Positions 45,654 through 61,030 of a DNA stretch of 64,000 bases are shown one piece after another. The notes beneath the pieces are model-generated. The model saw only the letters and a list, made by a program, of their open reading frames with translations. It was not told the origin of the DNA and ran no database searches. Source of the DNA: Cercozoa sp. M6MM (lineage: Eukaryota; Endomyxa: Ascetosporea). Position 1 is the first letter of the stretch, and the number at the start of each line of letters is the position of its first letter. The stretch is taken from the NCBI GenBank assembly GCA_040357565.1, contig JBDODJ010000009.1; one strand, given 5' to 3'. Made by a program: the position numbers and the translations under genes.

Positions 45654-46456
45654 ATGTCGCAGAACTTCGCTGTCAACTTCCTTAACGCCGACGGTCTGAA
45701 CCGGATCGGTAAGCTACCAAGCATGCGCACACGCGTTGGTCGCAAGACTTCAATGCCACTTTTTGATTGTGTTGTGGTCCTTTGTTCAATGTGTCATGTT
45801 TATTTCTGTTTGTTGCAGCGCACCCTCTTCTCGTGGAGAAGCAGGAGAAGAAGGCTCTTGAGCTTGTCACGGCTGCGTGCGAGCAGGGCACGCTCCTTCG
45901 CGGTAAAGTCGCTGCTGGTCGTTCTTGTATGGATGCTCATGTTTGTGTGCGTGGATGCAGGCATCAAGGAGGTGATGCGCGCCACGAGACAGGGCAAGAA
46001 GGGCCTCGTTCTGCTTGGTATGTCATTGCACAGTTGTTTTGATAGTTTGTGTGCGTCTTCTGTATGACACGTTGCATTTCTTTGTCTGCACAGCCGGCAA
46101 CGTGTCGCCGATCGACGTGATCGCTCACGTGCCGATGCTGTGCGAGGAGCAGGGCCTGCCCTACGCCTACGTGCGAGCCAAGGAGGTATCACTGCATCTA
46201 CCTGATTGACTGCTTCAATACTTTTGATCCCGCCACGCAGGACCTCGGTGCCGCCGCCAAGACCAAGCGCAGCACGTGCGTCGTCATGATCCTTGACAAG
46301 AAGGTACCATGCCCTCGCTCTCGCAGCGTCGTGTCTGTCTGTACACATCGGATGTCCCGGCGTGTGTCACGTAAGCAGGATGCTGCTGACTTCCACTCGT
46401 CGTACAAGAAGCTGTCCAAGAAGTTGCAGGAGCTTGACACGGTGCCGCAGCAGTAA
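45654..46456 (+). CDS. NHP2: H/ACA snoRNP protein NHP2 (L7Ae family)
   Basis: NHP2 binds H/ACA guide RNAs in the nucleolus with dyskerin, NOP10 and GAR1 for pseudouridylation. Six exons: MSQNFAVNFLNADGLNRI, then AHPLLVEKQEKKALELVTAA and CEQGTLLRG, then IKEVMRATRQGKKGLVLLA, then GNVSPIDVIAHVPMLCEEQG and LPYAYVRAKE. After that come DLGAAAKTKRSTCVVMILDK and a charged C-terminus ending ELDTVPQQ. The spacing GxKEVxxxxRxGKKGLVxLAGxxxPxDVxxHxPxxCEE and LGxAxxxKRxxxVVM is that of NHP2 rather than ribosomal eL8 or SNU13. Complete, all phases agree. Confidence 0.93.
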
Positions 46457-47038
46457 ACTAAAGGTCCGCTTTCGCGATCCGATTCGCGTCTTGTCGTCGA
46501 CGATTCGATTCTGTGACGGCTTGACGGCTCAATTTAGTTAAATTTCGGCTCTAGATCTGACAGACTAGCTATAGGTTTTTGGATACTGATACCTACGATA
46601 CCGCGCTGTGCCTGCCGCTACCGACCCGTCGCGCCTCGCCTGGAGCCTACGTTAGTTCACCTTCGCCAGCATCTGCCAGAGTGGCATGCCAATTTTCTCA
46701 GAGACTGGCTGACCTAGGGTGGTTGTACCAGGAAGGTCGGCCGAGGGCATGCTAGAAGGCCCGACCGGCGTAGATACAGGTGCAAACTATTCACTCATTC
46801 ACTAACTAACACAGATTACGTTTTACGTTGGTTGGTTGGCTTACTCTGGCCAGTCTATAAGCCGCCACACATGCGCCAACGCGAATGGCTGTGAGGACTC
46901 CGTGCACCTTGTCAAAGTTTCGGGAATCACGTCGACACTGAAAAGCTACAGTAATTCACATCTAATCAACTTTGCGTCGGTCACGGGCTGCTGACGGCTT
47001 TGATAAATAAACTTGTAGCCGTCGACTCCGAGTTGAAG
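46457..47038. other. convergent intergenic region, 582 bases
   Basis: Between the ends of NHP2 (+) and the 7TM receptor gene (-). Nothing was recognised on either strand apart from a few TTGGTTGG and ACTAACTAAC words. Confidence 0.45.
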
Positions 47039-50000
47039 TCAAGACGGCTCTTGCATTTCGAGAGTAGACGCACTTGCGACAGTTGGATTGGCACCAGTGG
47101 CGTCATTTGTTTTCCTATTGCTCCGAGTCGCCGTCGAGTGAGCTTCTACGTTTTTGACAGCACACTTCAGAAAGCATGGTTGGGTACCAAAGGTAGACAT
47201 TAGTACCGTATGACTGGCCTGCACTGCACTCGGGTTCGACGCCTATCGTAGTGAGACAAGTGAGTCGAGTAGCTGTGTCGGACGAAAGATGACCAGTGTG
47301 TACCTGGCCAAGCGACCGTCCCGCAGGAGATGATGCGCACAAACGCGCCGACAGTGTTGCGAGAACACCAGAAAATGCCGGCGAAACACAGCGGCAGAAA
47401 GAGGAAGCCAATGCGCATGACACTGCACAAACACAGACACAGTCGCAAGTAGAGATGACAGAACTCGAGAGTGTTCTCCTAACTTACATGTCCAGACCGG
47501 GTGGGAACAAGTACGCGTACGATTTGGCCTTGCATGCTTCAAAAGCCTATGGCAGCAATAGAACAGTGTGAGAACAGTTTGGGTAGAGGCAAGTAACTTT
47601 ACCTGACTCTCGAGCAAGGCGAGGCACTCAGTTTTGCCAATATCGGAGGGACACTGATCCAACGAACCTTCGCGCTCGAGCTACCAGATACAAACGCACT
47701 TGCTTTGTGTCCAACCATATGTTGAATCGAGCACCTCATGAAGTAGATCGAGGAACTGGAACTCTTCGGCCACGCACGTGGTCTGTTGTACCACTTTTGA
47801 GAAATACAAAGGCAGGGTCCGGTAAGGGAGGTACCAGAAGGCGTGCCTCCTCTTCAAACTTGCTCAATGAAATTGCCACTGATAAATGAAAGCAACATGA
47901 AGAGATAATTTATAGCAAGCAAGCTGCGTGCCAAAATACACTGCAGAAAGAAGGCGAACAATAGTGCCAGCGTGATCAAGTAGAGAGGAACGAAGATTGC
48001 GAACTTGAGCAGTGCTTTGACTGTGTCGAAACGACGCACCTACACAAGAGACAAACAGAAACTCTAATCTTAAACCAAGGATGTGGAGAACTCTATACCG
48101 AACAAGCAGCTCGGAGTGCGTCCATCAACAGTGTACACTGCAGCAGGAAACCAATGCCGAGTAAGGTCACGTGTGGCACCAGAAAGCACCTGCATGTGTC
48201 AGCAAACTCTATGACTGACCCTGGAGTGGGATGCTGTGGACATGCGCTGAGGTACCAAGTGATCCACGTCGTGCCTTGTTCCGACGAGATGAAACAGAGT
48301 GGTGAGCCCGGATTAAACCTGTGCAACCAACTACCAGCTGTTTAGGTTAATTCCGAAGAAGCACAGATACCTGGTCTGCCCAGCTGCGGTAGGAGCGACC
48401 GCACACACCAGCGACAGTGTCCACGCAAAGGCGTGCATGTACTTCTCGTAGTCAGCCAGTGCAGCGATCGAACTGCCGCTTCGTAGTGACACGACAATCT
48501 GTCAGACCAGGTATCAGTATGCACACACAATACTTACGATGTGGAGACGAGGTAAAGACAGTACTATTGCAGTGTACCATGTAGAACAAGGCCACGCAAA
48601 AGAGGGACCACCAGCATGACATTGCGATCGAGCCAAACACGAAGAAAAATGCCTGTGCCGCACACGCCGAACCGTCGTTCGACTGGGTTTCTATCCTCAC
48701 CAAAGTAGGTAGTGTACAGGTCGGCTAAAAAGACCTACTGGGCAGGTAGTACCGCTGCCTTCCTTGCACTCGTCGACGCTCATTAGCAGCGACACGGAGA
48801 ACACGAGCAGTGCCGCCGCAAAGTACGCCGCGATACGCGACGGAAACTGCCGCTTGGTCTCGTAGCCCTGAGACAATAGGTACGTACGCATGATGCACAG
48901 GTGTATACGCATGCAGTGTACCATCCATGTGACAACAACGAGCAGGGAAGCAATGACTCCGATGACACCAGCGGCCAGCAGAAGAGCGTCCATCGACTCC
49001 TGTGTCTCTTCCGAGTACCCTCGTGGTGCCGGGCATACTGTACAGTACGCCTTTGATCTACAAGACACGTATAAGGATTGGGACAAGGACTACCCATGGC
49101 ACAGTCGCTGCCATCATCGGTTTGTCTCAACGGGAACAAGCATTGCTTCTGCAGAGGGAAGTATCTCTGAAGACTCGCTGCAAGAGGGCCAAAGTACCTT
49201 GAGTTGCGACTGTGTTCGTGCAGACTCCAAGTCGAGGCCTGTACAGCACCCCCTGGTCTAAGTGACAGCCCTCCGAACTTAACTCAGCTTACACTGAGCG
49301 CGTGTGCGATTGAAGGCGTTGTCTTCGTACCAGTAGTTCTAATGGATGAAAGAGTAACACATATCTGAGAAGTGGGATACAGGAGGAGCAGTACAGAGGA
49401 CCCGTTGTAGGGCAGTGCTAACGTCACTTCATCCAGCGCGTATCGGTAAGTCGGGTCGCGTGCCCACCTATCATACTCACAGTACACCTGCACATGGGAT
49501 TACACACTAGAGACACACCTATGCCCAAGAGCGTAGTCGCCGAAATCAAAGGCATGGCATGGCACGTCGAATGAGACAGCCTCCAGGGCCACCTCAAGTG
49601 CCGGACAGCGTTTCCGAATGCCTTCGCATGCTATACGTGTACCAGCACAATACTGGTATCTCAAACAACTGTCATGGAGGAAAGAGAGGAGCTAATACAG
49701 GTGAGACACACTGGCAAACGAAACACCTCCTGCCTAGTGTACTCGGATACGGTGGCCGGCGGTACGCCTTCGCCCGAGTCACTAAGCAACCAATCCACTC
49801 AGTCACGTAGCTGTACACAAGCGTAAATACAGCATACCCAGGCTCTGACCAGGTGTAGTTCAGCGCCGAACCCTCCGGGTGGTTGACAATGAGACCCGGT
49901 ACTGGGAGTAACCACCTACGGTTTGGTACTGCATCAGATAACTCGACCAGCAAGAACCAAGGTACCAGCAGATAAACATGTAGGCCAGAGCCAGACATTC

Positions 50001-50612
50001 CTGAAGTTGTCAGAGTTGAAGTTATTAAACACAACAACTGAACTAAAAGTAAAGTTTAAGCAGGTACCTCGTCATTCTTGAGAAAGATCGAAATCCCAGC
50101 TTGCTACAGGAAGAGCGCATATAGGGGAGACAAAGACACCCAAAGTTGTACCAACTGCTCGACCCTTTCACTACAAATACAACGAACCATCTCGGCTACC
50201 CGGTCCATGCAAATAGTGGCATTCAAGTAAATTTACACTCGTTTTGCGGGCGTGTCGATCGAACTGCCTTTCGTAAAGCCAACAAAGGTCTTGTAGTCGT
50301 GTACTGATGACCTGGACACCACCATTGATCCAAACAACATGGGCACACGTAGCTGTGTTTTTACATCAGGTCGCCGCAGATCTCTTGTCCCCTCGGCGGC
50401 ACTTCGAGCACGGTGAGCGGAGGGCCATTCGCGTAGGAATGAACGACAGTGCGATTGACCCTCTGCGCAGGTAAATTAAATTTATCTTGCACGTCGTAGT
50501 GCTAAAAAAAGAAACGAAGACGTACCACATCGATTTCAACAAAATCATTGGTGAGGTGCGCACGTGCCGTCAGGAACAAGGCACAGAGAATGACCGAAAG
50601 GAATCGTTGCAT
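47039..50612 (-). CDS. Frizzled/Smoothened-like seven-TM receptor
   Basis: The start at 50612 gives MQRFLSVILCALFLTARAHL, a signal peptide. A multi-exon extracellular region of about 300 residues follows, with pieces such as RVNRTVVHSYANGPPLTVLE and YRYALDEVTLALPYNGSSVL. Seven hydrophobic segments come next: ALLLAAGVIGVIASLLVVVT (TM1, about 48990), RIAAYFAAALLVFSVSLLMS (TM2), and QAFFFVFGSIAMSCWWSLFC (TM3). Then HAFAWTLSLVCAVAPTAAGQ (TM4), VPHVTLLGIGFLLQCTLLMD (TM5), LLKFAIFVPLYLITLALLFA (TM6) and IGFLFLPLCFAGIFWCSRNT (TM7, about 47420). The TM3 pattern (Cys, then FGSIAMSCWW) and TM7 (GIFWCSRNTVGAF) recall Frizzled FGMASSIWW and SGVWIWSGKT. A clear Cys-rich Frizzled domain was not seen. The cytoplasmic tail ends STLEMQEPS. 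A cAMP-receptor-like GPCR is the alternative. Confidence 0.7.
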
Positions 50613-50987
50613 CAGTCAACTCAACCCCACGCTTTTCTTGCAACGGCTGATTGACACCAATGACCAACGAGCTGGCTGCTCCACGGCCTTTTGGGCCTGC
50701 GGTCACCGCTCCTTGATAAGCAGGGATACAGTACTACTGTAGTTGTCAAGAATGACTTCAGTATTGATAAAGCAGCCCTTTTTCGAGAACAAACTCAAAC
50801 TCAACTCACACCCCCTTAATCAAATTTCAGTGCACCACGGCGCGGTCAGGACTATTCCAGCGAAATCGTTGTTCAAGAAGTACGAAAGAGTTGGTGACTG
50901 TCCGACGGTACACTCACGGCAGGATATCGTCTACCCAAAAAGTATACCGAACTAGCGTAAACACCGAGCGGAGGCGTGCAGACAATT
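50613..50987. other. intergenic, 375 bases
   Basis: Upstream of the 7TM receptor gene and downstream of ABCE1, both minus strand. No gene was recognised. Confidence 0.45.
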
Positions 50988-51831
50988 TCAACGCAGGTTA
51001 CACAGCGTAGGGTTGTCCAAGTGAGCAAAGGCCTTAGTCGCGTGCGTCCACGAAGAAGTAATTGCCGCTCGCCTTCTGCTCGACGTCCTTCTGCGAGTCG
51101 AGCTTATTGATGCGCGGGCCTGCAGACACGCGGTACAACTCAAGATGCCACAAAAAATATCGTAGGAAGGGTGGGGTAACATACGGAAGTTGGTCGGGTC
51201 ACGACGGAACGTGATGTTGAGCGACTGCGTAGCAAGGTGAGTGACACAGGGAGGGAGGGGCATGAAGAGACGAGTACCTTGAGGAAGGCGTTCATGCCGG
51301 ACAGCAGGGCCTGCGGCTGCGTGGCCGTACAGTTGACGGCGGGCGTACCCTCGTACACAATGACGCGATCGGCGAGGTAGGTGGCCATGATGAAATCGTG
51401 CTCCACAATGAAGGCCGTCTTCTTGGCGTGCATGATGAAGCGCTTGATCACCTTGGCCGCCACGATACGCTGCTCCGAGTCCAGGTAGGCCGACGGCTCA
51501 TCGATCAGGTACACGTCGGCCTGCACTCAGACACAAAGAGATATCGTGGGTGGGTGGGGGCGGGGCACATGGGAGAAATCGCGCTGTACCGGCGTACCGA
51601 GCGACAGCACCAGGGCGACACGTTGCAACTCACCACCAGAGAGATGTGTCACCTAGACCAAGGAAGGGTGCATTTAAGAATCCAAAGGAGAGTTGAAGTA
51701 GATGCACCTGCTTGTCCATGAGCACGTCCATGTTCATGGGTCGCATCACGTCCGACACGAACTGCGGGTGCGTGTACGTCGCACGGATACGACGGTGCAA
51801 CAGCTGGCGGACCGTGCCTGTCGACAAGGCA

Positions 51832-51881
<50 letters not shown>

Positions 51882-51891
51882 NNNNNNNNNN

Positions 51892-51942
<51 letters not shown>

Positions 51943-54470
51943 GGGGGTAAACAAGGAGGGTATGTGAAGGTGGCTTACCCGGGAACTTGGGCGAGATCTT
52001 CTGCGGCTTGTACGACACGTTGAGTTCCGGCACACCGACGGACTCGTCGTCGGGCTTGATGAGGCCGGCCAGCATCTTGACGAGCGTGGTCTTACCGGTA
52101 CCGTTCTCACCGAGCAGCACGACAATCTCCGAGTTCGTGAACGAGCCCTGTAGCACACACACACACGGGAAATAAACCAGGAAAGAAGTTAAGACAAGAT
52201 GAGGTAAGGGTAGGGCACCGCATTGACGTTGAGGGTGAAGGAGCCGAGCGTCTTGGTCATGGTCGGGTAGTTGTAGTTGCGCGAGCGAGCCTCGTTGCTC
52301 TCCATCACGTTGTCGGCCACGCGGAAGTCGAGCTCAAAGTCGCGGAAGCGCATGTTCTCGGTCGGAATGAAACCGGCCAGGAAGACGTTGATGCCCTCAC
52401 GCACTGAGAACGGCATCGTCACCACACCGTAGCCACCCGGTTGGCCGTACAGACAGCACACGTAGTCCGACTGTACAATACACACAGGCGTACAACTGGA
52501 CCAACATGGCCGTGCAAAGTGGACAGCTGTGTACCAAGTAGTCGAGAACGGAGAGATCGTGCTCGACCACGACAATGTAGAGGCCTGACGTAAAACAAAG
52601 AGAAGGGTAAACAAGATACAGGACGCGTGAGACACCCGATACCTTCCCTGCCAACGAGCATGCTGCGGATCACCTGGGCCGCCTGTATTTACATAGCAAG
52701 GTAGATATGAACGGGGGAGGGGAGGGGTAAAGGCCAGGCTAACCGTCAGACGCTGCTTGATATCGAGGTAGGATGACGGCTCGTCAAACATCATGATGTC
52801 GGCACGTTGCACGCACACCTGTCACACAGACGCAACGTACATACTGCTGGACATCATACGAAAAAAGGAGAGGCTACCACGCCAATGGCGAAACGCTGCA
52901 GCTCACCTATTGTTATAGTGCACACACAGTATCAGCAGATCAAGTTAGCAGCAGTCTGTAGAGACAAAACGTACCACCAGACAGGTGCTCGACATTGCGC
53001 TCGCGCACTTCCTCGAGGTCCAGCACGCGCAGCTGAGTGTACGGGGGTTACAGAAGGACACAGAGCGTATGGGCTGGGGCTACCATCTCGTCGAGGTTGC
53101 CAAGGGTGTTCTTCTTGGCAAGGATCTGCTGCACCTGGCGCTCCGTCTGGGAAAACGGGGGGGGGGGGTAAGGCAAGCAGATAGCTAAAACTGGGAGGCA
53201 AAGCAAAGGAGGTACCTTGGAACGGATGGCACGCGGGATGTGATCGACGTACTGCGGCTTGATCACGGCCTTCAAGTCGTCCTCCTGCCAGGTACACAAG
53301 CGTACATGTGGTCAAACACGAAAGAGAAACCAAAGCAAGGTACCAAAAGACGCGTGAAGTAGTTCTGCAGCTCGCTGCCACGGAAGTAGCGCAGGATCTC
53401 CTCCTATACACCAGTATACGGTGATACAGCGTGCGCACACAAACAGCAAACACAAGGGTACCCAGTCAGGCGGCGAGTCGAACTGACCGAGGTTCGGCTT
53501 CATCTTGCCCGTCAGGATCTTAAGCGCCTACGATAGGTGAATGGGTAGAGGCAGTCAACGGGTAAAGGTAGGTACAAAAGAGGCCGAGTTACCGTGGACT
53601 TGCCGATACCGTTGGTACCAACGAGACCGAGCACCTGGTTCGGACGCGGCATCGGCAGACGATGCAGCTTGAACCTTCACATGCGGCACCGTCAATAACT
53701 CAATGAATATCAATCGAAGTGTCTCAGATGGAAGCGGTGGTACGAGTTGGGACCGAAACGGTGCGTCGTGAACTGCTCCAGATTCTTGGGCAGGTTGATG
53801 ATGCTATACAGGGAAACAGTACAAAATGATGTGATGTGGGAAAAGAGAGCGAGTACCTGATCGCGTCGAACGGACACTTCTTGACGCAGATGTTGCAACC
53901 GATGCAAAGCTCCTCCGAGATGATGGCGAGCTTGGACGACGGCTTCACCTGTTGACATTCCACGCATCTCATCAGTACTTCTCCAAAGAGGCATACGTAT
54001 GAATGCACAAAAAGCACAACAAAAATTCAGAACTTGTTTTGTTATTTTCACGAAAGATATCAAGAACACGGACACAAGTAAATGGTCATCATGGTATTTG
54101 TTGTCTGTATATTCGCACAAAGCACTGACAGAGCAGCAAGAGGTAGCACAGGAACTTACGTCAATGCACTGCTTGCCCATCTTCTCGACCGGACACGAGC
54201 GCTTGCACTCCTGGCGACACTTCTTCGGCTTGCATCTGCAAGAACACAAAACCGAGAGTTGACAGACAAAATCACTTTTGCATAAAGTTGCACCTGTCCG
54301 CGTTGAGCACAGCGATACGAACCGTCGATGCTACAGTGCAACACACGCGTGAGAGCAAGTTGCAGCCACACCAAGCAGGTGCCAAGCACCGGATCGGGGA
54401 GAGAAAATATGATGTGGATACACTCGTCGCCACCGCCGCCGCGCTTCAAACCTCCCTTCTTCTTGGCCAT
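50988..54470 (-). CDS. ABCE1: ABCE1/Rli1 ribosome recycling ATPase
   Basis: A soluble twin-ATPase with two Fe-S clusters that splits terminated ribosomes and aids initiation. The start [14 protein letters not shown] is followed by [10 protein letters not shown] and the cluster ligands [20 protein letters not shown] and [19 protein letters not shown]1 has Walker [10 protein letters not shown], signature [12 protein letters not shown] and Walker [16 protein letters not shown]2 has [20 protein letters not shown] and [12 protein letters not shown], with the HD-loop region [20 protein letters not shown]. It ends [13 protein letters not shown] and TGA at 50988. Every hallmark of the family is intact. 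About 16 introns. One (about 51830-51945) is a GT repeat with a 10-N gap. Confidence 0.97.
51834..51940. repeat. GT microsatellite with a 10-N gap in an ABCE1 intron
   Basis: A GT run broken by ten N at 51882-51891. On the coding strand it is a CA repeat following TTTACCCCCC. Confidence 0.9.
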
Positions 54471-54840
54471 GACGCTTGGTACTGCGCACGCTACGCTACG
54501 CGTTTGCCACTGGACGCTAAGATTTTTTTAATTATTTGTCCACTCAGACAATTTTCTGGCCCAAATTGGATCGATCTCTCGTAGGAACCCAGAGGCAGTT
54601 TGGGTGAAACCGAGTGCTGTCTGACCGATTGGGTACGTTTTATGCTGTTTTTGTGGCGTTTAACGGTTTATTCGGGGTGACACGATGATGTGTTTGTTTT
54701 GCAAAGTTTTAGACAGCGAGACTTCGCATTCCCGCATTTTTCGGCGTTTTCCGAGTGCAGGAGCAGGTCTGTTCGGATCGGATCGTGTGCCGCTAACGGT
54801 GCATTGAAAGCAGAGTGAAACTTGGGTGTGCTAAGGCGGC
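54471..54840. promoter_or_regulatory. divergent upstream region of ABCE1 and HRD1
   Basis: 370 bases between start codons pointing apart. T-rich around 54520-54690. No specific element can be named. Confidence 0.45.
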
Positions 54841-56383
54841 ATGAAGGCGTACGCGAGCATCTCGGCGATCGCGGTGCTGGGCTCGCTGCTGATGTGCTGG
54901 CAGAGTGAGCAGCAGTATTTTGCGGTAATCTTAAGCTTCTTAATCTTTTGGTGAGCTCTGTTTGGTGTTATATTTTTCTTTGTTCAGGCGATGCGAATGA
55001 TGGTGACGGAGAAGCTGTATTTTGTGTCGCTCGTGAACTTTGCATGCGTCGCCGTCGTCGCACTCGTCAAAGGCGTCGTTGCCTTCTTCCTTGGCGAACT
55101 AAGGTATCTTTCTAGTTTGCACCGTGTCTTTGACTCTGATTGATTTTAAACTTTTGTGTGCACAGGCTGATCGAAACAGAGAAGGCACGCGACTCTGCCG
55201 TTGTCAAGTATGTTTCTCGCTTTTCTTTCTTCGTTTGTTTGGAGTCTGTGCTGTGTCAGGATGGTGGACGTGATGCTCGCGCTCGCCATTTTAAATCTGT
55301 CACTGTCGGTGTACACGTTCGCTAGTTGCGTGTTCTTGCTTGGCATGCGGTACCTTTTTGTCGTGAGTCGTGAACGTCTGGATCGGTACCTTGGACTGAT
55401 CAGGAGGCTGAGTGTTCTTCCGAGCAGTAAGTGTGCAGGGTGGGCCGAGAGGATTCGCAGTCGCTTTTGTTATGTGCGCGTGCTCTGGCCTTTGCCGTGC
55501 TCCTCCTTTTCTGCAACGTCATTGTTGTGGTAGACATACTCGCATGGTGACAGGGTAGGCCGGACCTGTGTTTGTTTGTAGTTGAACGCGGACTCTGGAA
55601 GTCTGGTATCGCTGTCGAATTATGTCACTTTCGAGTGCGCAATCATTGGTAGCGTTTTGTTGATATGACTTCCTGTTCGTTTATCGATCGATATGTGTGC
55701 TCTTAAGTGGTCGAACAAGTCGCATCGCTGGCGCACTTTTTCGTTCTGTTCGTCGATACGCGTCGCTATAGTGCGTTTCTTTCTGGGTTCATTTCCTCGC
55801 TTTTCTTTTGACTTCCTTGTGCTCAAAGATCACAGGTGGTCGCGTCGGCCACAGCTGCAGTTTTTTGTCGATATCTGTGCGCACTCGTGTTCGCTCCTGC
55901 TGTACGCCGCCTTCTTTGTTGTGCTGTCCATGACGACACGCACACCCTTGTTCTTGCTGCGAGAGGTGGCTTTGTCCTTTTCTTTCCGATTCTTTCCCAT
56001 GGTGATAGCACCTTGTTGCAGGTGCTGGCGGCCATTGGCAAGGTGCTGGCACGCGTCAGGTAGGAGACACACACATAAACACACACACACACACACGCAC
56101 ACACACACACGCACACACACAATGTAAGTTGGTCATGCGTGTGCTGTCGCAGTCAGTACGTGAGCTACCGCCGCCTAATGCGAAACATCGACTCGGCATT
56201 GCCTGACGCGACTCCTGTATTTCCTTTATTTGCATGGCAGTTGGTCTGGTGTATTTTTACTCGTCGCAGGAGCAATTGGAGCAAGCACACGGCATTTGCA
56301 TCATCTGTCGCGATGACATGGACCACGGAAAGGTGCCACTGTGCTAAGTCGCGTTGTGCTTGGGATATTGTGCGTGTTTGTGG

Positions 56384-56433
<50 letters not shown>

Positions 56434-56443
56434 NNNNNNNNNN

Positions 56444-56491
<48 letters not shown>

Positions 56492-57566
56492 TTAGACGCT
56501 GCCATGTGGTCACATCATGCACTTGGACCCATGTCTACGCACCTGGCTCGAGCAGCACTCGCGTTGTCCCGTGTGCCGTGCCGACATCGGTATCTTTCAG
56601 TCCATACCCGCCGCCTTGAAGTCGTTTGATGCATGCTGTTGCTTCTCTAGGTGTTGCACTGAACACTCGCAATCAAAACAACGCCAACGTCAGACAGAAC
56701 AACAACAATGTCGGAAACAACAATAACAATGTCGAGAATGTTAATGCTGAGAACATCAATGCCAATGCTCCTGCTGCCGACGCAAACGTTCAGAACCAGC
56801 GTCGAGAAGAGCAGCGACCTGGTATTCCGCATATTCCTGCTGTCAATTGTGTCATGTTTGCACTTTACTGGTGTGGTGCGTGTCCTTCTTTGTAGTCACA
56901 GAGGGCGTGCATGGCACGGCCGAGGATCTCCTGTCTGATGAGTGGTTCAGAAAAACCATCACCGAGTATCGACAGCAACAGCAACAACAACAACAACAAC
57001 AGCAAGAGCGTGAACGTGAACGTGAACGTGAACGACAACAACTTTCTGTCTCTGACTTGAGTGCCCGTGGTATATGTTTAGACTAGCGTTTCTCCAACAT
57101 GATTCCCCTATCATAGTCGAGCAACCACTGAGCCGCTTCGATCTTCCTGACGTTGTACTCGATGATTCTGCCGCATCAAATCGGTATCGGTTGTTTCATG
57201 TTCAACTTAGCACAATCCGTGATGCCGCTCCTGTGCAGTTTCAGGCGCAATGTGCTAAAGTTGCACCGCCGCTACGTCGCGCAGTACCTCGACGAGCTTG
57301 AGGCTCTAGAGCGGTCCCTGGCTTCACCTCCAGCAAGCAGTGCCGAGACTCCAGTGGCTGCTGCTTCGATCACTACGCCTGCTCCTGACACGGCCCGGCA
57401 CGAGAGCATTCGCTTGCCTTCGTCTTCCCGAGAAGACGAGCGTGGTGACACTTTTTTGCGACTCAGCGACGAGTCCGAGGAGGCAGCGCCGTCATCGTTG
57501 CCACAACCGGCGAGCGACTCGGACGATGGCCTGTCTGAAGGTGCCAGTGCACGAGACGTTGAGTAA
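54841..57566 (+). CDS. HRD1: HRD1/synoviolin-like ER E3 ubiquitin ligase
   Basis: A multi-pass ER membrane ligase of ERAD, which marks misfolded proteins for the proteasome. The start MKAYASISAIAVLGSLLMCW is the first of several hydrophobic segments spread over short exons (54841 to about 56060). Typical HRD1 text includes AMRMMVTEKLYFVSLVNF and GVVAFFLGELRLIETEKARD. Before the RING comes VSYRRLMRNIDSALPDAT, matching the family's RNMNTLYPDAT. The RING is split by an intron with a GT repeat: GICIICRDDMDHGK, then TLPCGHIMHLDPCLRTWLEQ and CPVCRADIG. The His-to-Cys spacing (HLDPC) is one residue longer than in most HRD1 RINGs. The tail is Asn-rich (about 56670-56790), then Gln-rich and Arg/Glu-rich (56973-57040), and ends with a Ser/Asp/Glu-rich region to TAA at 57564. 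Confidence 0.9.
56388..56492. repeat. GT microsatellite with a 10-N gap inside the RING-splitting intron
   Basis: A GT run broken by ten N at 56434-56443. It occupies most of the intron between the two halves of the HRD1 RING domain. A shorter CA run lies in the preceding intron (about 56076-56121). Confidence 0.9.
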
Positions 57567-58038
57567 ATTGCGTTGACGCAAGCATAGTAAAAGTTGGACC
57601 CCCTCGCTGTACTATCGCCAGATAGCGTCACGCTATCGTCGGATATATTGTGTGGCTATACTAGTCAGACATAACGTAATGTGTGCGGTGCACTATCCCG
57701 ACGAAGATAATTTTAAAGCTGGCAAAATCGCTGGATAGGATTTGAAGAGGTCCTACTTTTGCTGTGAGCGTATAATTGCACACTTAGGTGTCACGTAAAA
57801 CCCATCGTATGCAAGTTGCCGTCGAAACGACCGGGGGGTTTCTCGTTCAGAGTGCGCAACGGAAACCCTCATATGAGTGTAAGATACTAATTTAAGCAGC
57901 CGGTGTGACTCCTTTTGTTCGCAGATTAGCGGTAATCCGTCCAGTGGTCCTAGGCCTTGCTAGTTCACCTCAGCAGTGCGCACACAATATTATTCGGTGA
58001 GCCGCTGGAGTTGGTTTCGGTAAGTTGACTTCTGCCGG
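57567..58038. other. intergenic, 472 bases
   Basis: Between HRD1 and the next plus-strand gene. It contains AGCGTCACGCT-type inverted words near 57625-57640. No exon was recognised. Confidence 0.4.

Positions 58039-61030
<2,992 letters not shown>

Noticed and set aside
45654-46456. Ribosomal protein eL8 or SNU13 for the L7Ae-family gene
   Set aside because: The segment GNVSPIDVIAHVPMLCEEQG and the C-terminus fit NHP2 better than the other two members.
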